Source: an uncultured Butyricicoccus sp.
Lineage (GTDB): Bacteria > Bacillota > Clostridia > Oscillospirales > Butyricicoccaceae
NCBI GenBank assembly: GCA_900555465.1
Contig: USLE01000116.1
Coordinates: 1-5,395 of the forward strand
Direction: 5' to 3'
Length of the DNA stretch: 5,395 bases
The translations under genes were made by a program, and so were the position numbers. The notes under the pieces were generated by a model that was not told where the DNA came from, searched no databases, and saw only the letters and a program-made list of their open reading frames with translations. Shown here in pieces: positions 1 to 4,898 of the stretch. Each line of letters begins with the position of its first letter. The stretch's first letter is position 1.

Positions 1-1
1 T

Positions 2-478
2 ATCGGCACATTGCAGACCAATAAGGTCAAATATCTGATCGGTAAGGTTTCGCTGATCCAGTCGGTGGGGTCGCTGCATCTCGGCGAGGCGATCGCAAAG
101 GAAGCAGCAAAGCACGGCGTAAGGCAGGACATCCTGCTTGAAGTCAACATCGGCAGGGAAGCGGCAAAGAGCGGCCTGCCGCTCGAGGAGCTGGACGAAA
201 CCATCGCCCGCCTGAGCGAAAAAGAATCGCTGCGTATTCGCGGATTGATGGCGATCCCGCCGATTGCGGATGAAACATCGAAAAATTTAAGCTATTTCAA
301 TGAAATGCATCAAGTATTTGTTGACATTTTGACGAAAAAATACGATAATGTAAATATGGATTATTTGTCTATGGGTATGACAAATGATTTCGAAACGGCG
401 ATTGCGTGCGGTGCAAACATGGTTCGCATCGGCACGGCGATTTTTGGTGCGCGTCCGTATCAGATCGTTTCGCCCTAA
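2..478 (+). CDS. yggS: YggS/YlmE family PLP-binding protein (PLPBP), 5'-truncated by window edge
   Basis: This is the C-terminal part (158 residues) of a YggS/YlmE/PROSC protein, a cytoplasmic single-domain TIM-barrel that binds pyridoxal 5'-phosphate and maintains B6 and amino-acid homeostasis without a known catalytic reaction. The reading frame is open from base 2, so the start lies upstream; the TTG at 11 is an internal Leu. Family proteins are about 230 residues, so roughly 70 are missing, including the PLP-binding lysine. Visible family motifs are [12 protein letters not shown] (2-37), [12 protein letters not shown] (140-175), RGLMAIPP (239-262), the phosphate-binding SMGMT loop (368-382) and [10 protein letters not shown] (425-454) near the C-terminus. 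The first half is GC-rich with G/C-ending codons, but bases 281-390 are very AT-rich and hold a promoter-like sequence. It ends 20 bases before sepF, as ylmE does before sepF in Bacillota. The family call is secure; the physiological role comes from homologues. Confidence 0.95.
   Translation: MGTLQTNKVKYLIGKVSLIQSVGSLHLGEAIAKEAAKHGVRQDILLEVNIGREAAKSGLPLEELDETIARLSEKESLRIRGLMAIPPIADETSKNLSYFNEMHQVFVDILTKKYDNVNMDYLSMGMTNDFETAIACGANMVRIGTAIFGARPYQIVSP
321..349 (+). promoter_or_regulatory. Candidate sigma-A promoter inside yggS, upstream of sepF
   Basis: A perfect -35 hexamer TTGACA (321-326) is followed after 17 bases by GATAAT (344-349), which matches the TATAAT -10 consensus at five of six positions. 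The expected start is near A356, giving sepF a leader of about 143 bases that covers the end of yggS. It lies in an AT-rich island (281-390, 27 G/C of 110 by hand count) in an otherwise GC-rich gene, which makes chance less likely but not excluded. It would supply sepF, yggT and perhaps divIVA independently of upstream genes. No transcription data were available. Confidence 0.55.
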
Positions 479-483
479 AACAT

Positions 484-490
484 AAGGAGG
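484..490 (+). promoter_or_regulatory. Strong ribosome binding site that fixes the sepF start
   Basis: AAGGAGG, a near-perfect Shine-Dalgarno sequence, lies eight bases before the ATG at 499. An in-frame ATG at 406 would make a longer protein, but it lies inside yggS, lacks such a site, and the extra 31 residues do not resemble SepF. The start at 499 gives the expected N-terminal amphipathic helix. Confidence 0.9.
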
Positions 491-498
491 AACGTTGC

Positions 499-984
499 AT
501 GGGTTCGATCAAAGGCTTCATAGATTGGGTTAAGGGCGAGGATGTCGAGGACGAGTACGAGGAGGAAATGCCCCGGCAGCGCAGCGAAGAACCTGTAATG
601 AGCGCATCGTCGTCCTACGACAGATCCTATGACCGCTCATACGACAGTGCATCCACCGAGCCGCCCGTATCCCGCCGCGGCAACAAGGTGGTTAATATCA
701 ATACAACGACCCAGCTGGCAGTGGTTCTGGTCAAGCCGGACCGCTTTGAAAACGCGGCGGAGATCGCCGACCATCTGAAAGACAAGCGCACGGTTGTGCT
801 CAATCTGGAGCAGACCAACAAGGATGTAGCGCGCCGTCTGGTCGACTTCCTCAGCGGCGTTGCATATGCCAACGAGGGTAAGATCAAGAAGGTGGCAAAC
901 AGCACCTACATCATCACCCCCTATAATGTAGACATCATGGGGGACTTGATCGATGAACTGGAAAGCAGCGGCATGTACTTTTAA
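499..984 (+). CDS. sepF: Cell division protein SepF
   Basis: SepF (161 residues; B. subtilis SepF is about 150) tethers FtsZ to the membrane and organises its filaments at the division septum. Residues 1-14 (MGSIKGFIDWVKGE) look like the family's membrane-binding amphipathic helix. Residues 14-60 form an acidic, probably disordered linker with EDEYEEE and three Ser-Tyr-Asp-Arg/Ser units (39-50). Residues about 61-150 are the SepF core: GNKVVNI, LVKPDRFENAAEIADHLKDK, TVVLNLE, the ARRLVDFLSG helix with the conserved Gly at the inter-dimer contact (Gly120), and ITPYNVDI. The start at 499 has a strong AAGGAGG site. It sits 20 bases after yggS and 12 bases before yggT, the normal ylmE-ylmF-ylmG order, so co-translation in one message is likely. 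A promoter-like sequence in yggS (321-349) may drive it. Identification is secure. Confidence 0.97.
   Translation: MGSIKGFIDWVKGEDVEDEYEEEMPRQRSEEPVMSASSSYDRSYDRSYDSASTEPPVSRRGNKVVNINTTTQLAVVLVKPDRFENAAEIADHLKDKRTVVLNLEQTNKDVARRLVDFLSGVAYANEGKIKKVANSTYIITPYNVDIMGDLIDELESSGMYF
613..648 (+). repeat. Three tandem 12-base units in the SepF linker
   Basis: Three consecutive four-codon units encode SYDR, SYDR and SYDS (residues 39-50). Synonymous codons differ (TCC TAC GAC AGA, then TCC TAT GAC CGC, then TCA TAC GAC AGT), so the repeat has either diverged since duplication or been kept at the protein level. It lies in the variable linker between membrane helix and FtsZ-binding core. Confidence 0.7.
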
Positions 985-996
985 GGTCGTGCAGCA

Positions 997-1263
997 GTGA
1001 ATACAATCGTAGTATATTTGGTAAGCAGCCTGCTGCGTATTCTGGAATTTTTGTTCTTTGCACGGGCTGTCATGAGTTGGTTTGTGCAGGGCAGCGGATC
1101 GAAGATATACGAATTCCTGTGCCTTGCTACCGAACCGCTGATCCAGCCGTTCCGCAATCTGCTCAGCCGTGTCGACGCATTGCGGAACAGTCCGTTCGAC
1201 TTTGCGTTTCTGTTATCGTTTATGGTGCTGGTTGCGTTGGAACAGGTTTTGTATATGCTTTAG
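997..1263 (+). CDS. yggT: YggT/YlmG family integral membrane protein
   Basis: An 88-residue membrane protein of the YggT (YlmG) family. Related proteins are linked to cell shape or division (and nucleoid organisation in plastids and cyanobacteria), but the biochemical function is not settled. Two hydrophobic segments are visible, about residues 4-29 and 68-87, joined by a polar loop with the family signatures ARAVMSWF (22-29) and ATEPLIQPFRNLL (44-56), followed by FDFAFLLSFMVL. The start is GTG at 997. The next in-frame ATG (residue 26) would remove the first membrane segment, so GTG is preferred. The ribosome site is weak: AAGG at 983-986 overlaps the sepF stop codon, ten bases before GTG, which suggests translational coupling to sepF. 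Length is usual for the family. In B. subtilis ylmH follows; here a hairpin and then divIVA follow. Confidence 0.93.
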   Translation: MNTIVVYLVSSLLRILEFLFFARAVMSWFVQGSGSKIYEFLCLATEPLIQPFRNLLSRVDALRNSPFDFAFLLSFMVLVALEQVLYML

Positions 1264-1285
1264 TCTGCCGGACAAGCAGCAAAAC

Positions 1286-1316
1286 AAGTGGTCGGGTGGT
1301 TTGCCCGGCCATTTTT
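1286..1316 (+). terminator. Terminator-like hairpin between yggT and divIVA
   Basis: GGTCGGG (1290-1296) pairs with CCCGGCC (1304-1310) around a seven-base loop, with one G-U pair. The stem extends by AAGT (1286-1289) against ATTT (1311-1314), and a run of five T (1312-1316) follows. This fits an intrinsic terminator at the end of the yggS-sepF-yggT message, or a partial attenuator, since only 44 bases remain before the divIVA start. The A-rich 5' flank would also allow weak function on the opposite strand. Confidence 0.65.
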
Positions 1317-1360
1317 CCCGTAAGTAAGGAAAAAGATAGAATATAACGGAGGAGATCCAT

Positions 1361-2011
1361 ATGACTGTGCAGGAGATTCAGGAAATCGGCTTTGAAAAAG
1401 CGGTTTTCGGCGGCTATGATATGAAGTCCGTCGATACCTTCCTTGAGCGTGTTGCAGAGGAATTTGCGGCAATGCAGAAGGAAAATGCTGCGCTCAAGGC
1501 AAAGATGAAGGTCCTGGTCGATAAGATCGAGGAGTACCGCGGCCGTGAGAACAACATGGGCCGTGTGCTTTCCATCGCGGAGGAGACCCTTGACCGCGCC
1601 AAGCAGGAAGCGGACGGCATGGTAGCCAAGGCAAAGCAGGAGGCGGACACCATCCTCGCCAACGCTAAGAGCGAGTCCGCCAGCAAGCTCAAGACCACCC
1701 AGGCGGAGATCGACACCGAGGCCCAGAAGCTGGAAGCGGCAAGGAAGAGCACGGTTGAATTCATCGCGCGCGTATCTGCGGTATATCAGGCGCAGGCAAA
1801 GGCGCTGGTCGAACTGGCAAAGGCTGAGCATCTGGTCCGCCCGCAGGAGCAGGCACAGCAGGCCGCTCCCGCGCAGGATGCGACGCAGGCGCAGCCCGCT
1901 GCGGCAGAGCCGCAGGAAAAAGCGGATGCGCCGGTTGAGGATGCGACCCGCAAATTTGATTTCGGCGAGCTGAAATTCGGCGCCGACTATGATCCCAAGG
2001 AAGTAAAGTAA
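1361..2011 (+). CDS. divIVA: DivIVA-family cell division/polarity protein
   Basis: A 216-residue DivIVA/GpsB-superfamily coiled-coil protein; these bind curved membrane at septa and poles and recruit division, chromosome or cell-wall factors. Residues 1-30 hold the lipid-binding motif (FEKAVFGGYDMKSVDTFLE). Phe16 aligns with membrane-inserting Phe17 of B. subtilis DivIVA, but the neighbouring Arg18 is Gly17 here. Residues about 28-60 form the first coiled coil, and 65-155 a second long helix with 11-residue repeats (80-112). Residues 161-195 are an Ala/Gln/Pro/Glu-rich linker, and 197-216 a distinct tail (KFDFGELKFGADYD then PKEVK). B. subtilis DivIVA is 164 residues; the extra length is mainly linker and tail. 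A strong GGAGGAG site (1348-1354) lies six bases before ATG. The gene follows a terminator-like hairpin and precedes ileS by 31 bases. Position before ileS and the N-terminal motif support DivIVA over GpsB, which is much shorter. Confidence 0.95.
   Translation: MTVQEIQEIGFEKAVFGGYDMKSVDTFLERVAEEFAAMQKENAALKAKMKVLVDKIEEYRGRENNMGRVLSIAEETLDRAKQEADGMVAKAKQEADTILANAKSESASKLKTTQAEIDTEAQKLEAARKSTVEFIARVSAVYQAQAKALVELAKAEHLVRPQEQAQQAAPAQDATQAQPAAAEPQEKADAPVEDATRKFDFGELKFGADYDPKEVK
1598..1696 (+). repeat. Three 33-base (11-residue) repeats in the DivIVA coiled coil
   Basis: Residues 80-90, 91-101 and 102-112 begin AKQEADGMVAK, AKQEADTILAN and AKSESASKLKT. The first two are nearly identical over six residues and at the DNA level (AAGCAGGARGCGGAC). 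An 11-residue periodicity gives a nearly straight or slightly right-handed coiled coil rather than the usual heptad twist. Confidence 0.7.
1841..1945 (+). other. Low-complexity Ala/Gln/Pro/Glu-rich linker in DivIVA
   Basis: Residues 161-195 consist almost entirely of Ala, Gln, Pro, Glu and Asp, with repeated GCG, GCA and CAG codons. The segment is probably disordered and separates the coiled coil from a more ordered-looking C-terminal tail. Such linkers vary greatly in length between related species. Confidence 0.75.
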
Positions 2012-2022
2012 AGCCATAATCG

Positions 2023-2028
2023 AAAGGA
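2023..2028 (+). promoter_or_regulatory. Distant Shine-Dalgarno sequence of ileS
   Basis: AAAGGA is the only purine-rich anti-16S match between divIVA and ileS. It ends 14 bases before the ATG at 2043, longer than the usual 5-10. No in-frame ATG, GTG or TTG lies closer (the codons before ATG are ACT GAA CAC TGC ACA), so the start stands and initiation may be inefficient or coupled to divIVA translation. Confidence 0.6.
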
Positions 2029-2042
2029 CTGAACACTGCACA

Positions 2043-4835
2043 ATGCAGCAGGATTACAATAATACCATCAACCTTCCCAAAACCGATTTCCCGATGCGCG
2101 CCGGCCTGCCCAAGCGTGAGCCGGGCTTTCTGGAGGGCTGGGAAAAGGACGACCTCTATCACGAGCTGATGAAGAAGAACGAGGGCAAGCCGCTCTTCGT
2201 TCTGCACGACGGCCCTCCGTATGCCAACGGCAATCTGCATATGGGCCATGCGCTCAACAAGATCCTCAAGGACTTTATCCTGCGCTCGCGCAATATGCTC
2301 GGCTATCAGGCGCCGTACATCCCGGGCTGGGATACCCACGGCCTGCCGATTGAACGTCAGGCGATCAAGGCATACGGCATGGACCGCGACAAGGTCTCCA
2401 CTGCGGAGTTCCGCTCCAAGTGCGAGGAATTTGCACATGACCACGTCAACACCCAGCGCACGCAGTTCAAGCGTCTGGGCGTGATCGGCGACTGGGATCG
2501 TCCGTATCTGACGCTGACCCATGATTATGAGGCCACGCAGATCGAGATCTTCGGCGAGATGGCCAAAAAAGGCTATATCTACAAGGGCATGAAGCCGGTT
2601 TACTGGTGCCCGCACGACGAGACCGCGCTCGCCGAAGCCGAGATCGAGTATCAGGATGAGCCGTGCTCGTCTATCTACGTCAAGTTCCATGTGACCGACG
2701 ACAAGGGCGGCAAGATTTCCACCATCACCGGCGGCCTGGACAATGTCTACTTTGTGATCTGGACCACCACCACCTGGACCCTGCCGGGCAACCTTGCGAT
2801 CTCGGTCAATCCGGTGTTTGAATATGATCTGGTCAAGGTTCCGTCGGGCGACATCTATGTGCTCGCCACGGAGCTGGTCGAGGCTGTCATGCAGGCGGCA
2901 AAGATCGACTCCTGGGAAGTGCTCGGCACCCTGATGGGCTCCGACCTCGAGCTGATGCGCACCAAGCACCCGATCATGGACCGTGAGAGCATTGTCATCT
3001 GCGGCGACCATGTTACGCTGGATGCCGGTACCGGCTGTGTCCATACCGCGCCGGGCTTCGGTGCAGATGACTTTGTCGTCTGCCAGAAGTACAACATCCC
3101 GATCATCGTTCCGGTCGACGGCAAGGGCATGACGACCGAGGACGCGGGCAAGTACGCGGGTATGTACTATGAGAAGTCCACGCCGGTCATTCTGGAGGAC
3201 CTAAAGGCATGCGGCGCGCTGCTCGCGATCGAGGAGATCGTGCACAGCTATCCGCACTGCTGGCGTTGCAAGAACCCGATCATCTTCCGCACGACTGAGC
3301 AGTGGTTCTGCTCGGTGGATGCGCTCAAGGACGATGCGGTCAAGGCCTGCGAGCAGATCCAGTGGATCCCTGCCTGGGGCGAGGAGCGCATGACCTCGAT
3401 GATCCGTGAGCGTTCGGACTGGTGCATTTCCCGCCAGCGTGTCTGGGGCGTGCCGATCCCGATCTTCACCTGCAAGAAGTGCGGCAAGCCGCTGGTCAAC
3501 GAGCAGACCATCAAGATCGTTGCCGACCTGTTCCGCGAAAAGGGCTCGAACGCCTGGTTTGATATGGATCCGTCCGAGATCCTGCCCGCAGATATCAAGT
3601 GTGAATGCGGCTGCGGCGATTTCGAGAAGGAAACCGACACGATGGACGTGTGGTTTGACTCGGGTTCCTCCTGGCGTGCAGTCATTGAGAACCGCGAAGG
3701 CCAGTCCACGCCGGTTGACGTTTACCTCGAGGGTAACGACCAGTACCGCGGCTGGTTCCAGTCGTCCATGCTGACCTCGATCGCCACACAGGGCAAGGCG
3801 CCGTATAAGACGGTCATCACCCACGGCATGATCGTGGACGAAGAGCGCCAGAAGATGTCCAAGTCGCGCGGCAACGGCATTTCGCCGGATGATATCCTGA
3901 ACCAGTACGGCGCAGACGTGATGCGCCTGTGGGTCGCGTCCTCGGATTACCGTCAGGATATGCGCATTTCCAAGGACATGCTGAAGCATCTGTCGCAGAA
4001 CTACCTCAAGATCCGCAACACTGCGCGCTACATGCTCGGCAACCTGTTTGATTTCGATCCCAAGACCGATCTGGTCGCATATGCGGACATGCCGGAGCTG
4101 GATCAGTGGGCGCTGATGAAGCTCAACGATCTCGTCGTCAAGGTGCGCGAGGGCTATGAGACGTACGAGTTCCATACGGTGTTCCATGCGATCCACAATT
4201 TCTGCGTGGTCGATATGTCCAACTTCTATCTGGATGTGATCAAGGACCGTCTGTACTGCGATGAGACCGCCGGCCTGAGCCGCCGCTCCGCGCAGACTGC
4301 AATGTACCATATCCTGAGCGCGCTGGTGCGCATGCTGTCCCCGATCCTCTGCTTCACGTCAGACGAGATCTGGCAGGCTATGCCGCATACAGCGGAGGAT
4401 GACGCGCGCAACGTGGCTTACAACGAGATGCCGCTCGTCGACGAGACGCTGTCCTTCACCGAAGAGCAGCGTGAGAAGTGGGCAAAGCTCGCTGCATTCC
4501 GCGACGACGTGAACAAGGCGCTCGAGGGTGCGCGCAATGCGAAGACCATCGGCAAGCCGCTGGAAGCGAGCGTTACCGTCTATGCGGACGAGGAAGCCGC
4601 AGCATTCCTCAATGGCTGCGGTCAGGATCTGGCTGACCTGTGCATCGTTTCCGAGCTGGCTGTTGCTGCCGGCGCGGGCGAGGGCATGGCGAGCGAGTAT
4701 TTCCCCGGCCTGACGATTGCGGTTTCCCGCGCGGCGGGCGAGAAGTGCCTGCGCTGCTGGAAGCAGTCCAAGTCGGTTGGTACGGACGCAAAGCATCCCG
4801 CGCTTTGTGACCGCTGCGCCAAGGTTGTTGGCTAA
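2043..4835 (+). CDS. ileS: Isoleucyl-tRNA synthetase (IleRS, canonical bacterial type)
   Basis: A complete 930-residue class I aminoacyl-tRNA synthetase that attaches isoleucine to tRNA-Ile in the cytoplasm (B. subtilis 921, E. coli 938 residues). The nucleotide-binding HMGH motif is at 66-69, after DGPPYANGNL. The CP1 editing domain, which hydrolyses Val-tRNA-Ile, holds WTTTTWTLPGN (240-250) and GTGCVHTAPGFGADDF (329-344) with the conserved His334 and Asp343. A Cys-rich insert has C477/C480 and C520/C522/C524, followed by WFDSGSSW (537-544). KMSKS is at 604-608. The helical anticodon-binding domain begins near 687 and includes SPILCFTSDEIW (766-777). The C-terminal zinc finger has Cys902, 905, 922 and 925. 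Length, C-terminal finger and intact HxGH point to the ordinary IleRS1, usually mupirocin-sensitive, rather than the longer resistant IleRS2. It starts 31 bases after divIVA with no room for a T-box leader, and ends at an intrinsic terminator. Confidence 0.99.
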   Translation: MQQDYNNTINLPKTDFPMRAGLPKREPGFLEGWEKDDLYHELMKKNEGKPLFVLHDGPPYANGNLHMGHALNKILKDFILRSRNMLGYQAPYIPGWDTHGLPIERQAIKAYGMDRDKVSTAEFRSKCEEFAHDHVNTQRTQFKRLGVIGDWDRPYLTLTHDYEATQIEIFGEMAKKGYIYKGMKPVYWCPHDETALAEAEIEYQDEPCSSIYVKFHVTDDKGGKISTITGGLDNVYFVIWTTTTWTLPGNLAISVNPVFEYDLVKVPSGDIYVLATELVEAVMQAAKIDSWEVLGTLMGSDLELMRTKHPIMDRESIVICGDHVTLDAGTGCVHTAPGFGADDFVVCQKYNIPIIVPVDGKGMTTEDAGKYAGMYYEKSTPVILEDLKACGALLAIEEIVHSYPHCWRCKNPIIFRTTEQWFCSVDALKDDAVKACEQIQWIPAWGEERMTSMIRERSDWCISRQRVWGVPIPIFTCKKCGKPLVNEQTIKIVADLFREKGSNAWFDMDPSEILPADIKCECGCGDFEKETDTMDVWFDSGSSWRAVIENREGQSTPVDVYLEGNDQYRGWFQSSMLTSIATQGKAPYKTVITHGMIVDEERQKMSKSRGNGISPDDILNQYGADVMRLWVASSDYRQDMRISKDMLKHLSQNYLKIRNTARYMLGNLFDFDPKTDLVAYADMPELDQWALMKLNDLVVKVREGYETYEFHTVFHAIHNFCVVDMSNFYLDVIKDRLYCDETAGLSRRSAQTAMYHILSALVRMLSPILCFTSDEIWQAMPHTAEDDARNVAYNEMPLVDETLSFTEEQREKWAKLAAFRDDVNKALEGARNAKTIGKPLEASVTVYADEEAAAFLNGCGQDLADLCIVSELAVAAGAGEGMASEYFPGLTIAVSRAAGEKCLRCWKQSKSVGTDAKHPALCDRCAKVVG

Positions 4836-4844
4836 ATAAAAGGG

Positions 4845-4875
4845 AAGGGGAACAGAACATTCTGTTCCCCTTTTT
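4845..4875 (+). terminator. Strong intrinsic terminator after ileS
   Basis: A 13-base perfect inverted repeat, AAGGGGAACAGAA (4845-4857) against its complement (4860-4872), leaves two central bases, so in RNA it forms about 12 pairs with an ACAU loop. A run of five T (4871-4875) ends it. It begins nine bases after the ileS stop codon. The A-rich 5' side could support termination on the opposite strand too. lspA starts only 23 bases beyond the T run. Confidence 0.93.
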
Positions 4876-4898
4876 GAGCGATAGGAGTTTTTCAAGAT

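Noticed and set aside
406..498. N-terminal extension of SepF from an ATG at 406
   Set aside because: It lies within yggS, lacks a ribosome binding site, and the peptide is unlike SepF; ATG 499 has AAGGAGG at eight bases.
1232..1259. Promoter-like TTGCGT, 16 bases, TATGCT at the end of yggT
   Set aside because: Weak -35 match, and a transcript starting there would meet the 1286-1316 hairpin at once, so it is a poor candidate for driving divIVA.
1264..1360. T-box or other riboswitch before divIVA-ileS
   Set aside because: No T-box conserved sequence or antiterminator-like structure is seen, and 97 bases are too few.
1220..2041. Long open frame on the minus strand across divIVA (273 codons)
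   Set aside because: Antisense to a well-supported gene, composition dominated by Leu/Arg/Cys, no recognisable domain; it arises from codon bias of the real gene.
1761..3044. Minus-strand open frame of 427 codons across divIVA and ileS
   Set aside because: Crosses two real genes and shows no protein-family features; typical antisense shadow of GC-biased coding sequence.
3201..4310. Minus-strand open frame of 369 codons inside ileS
   Set aside because: Entirely antisense to conserved IleRS catalytic and anticodon domains, with no family motif of its own.
4805..4838. TTGTGA ... TAAATA at the end of ileS as an lspA promoter
   Set aside because: The spacer is 22 bases, too long for a sigma-A promoter.
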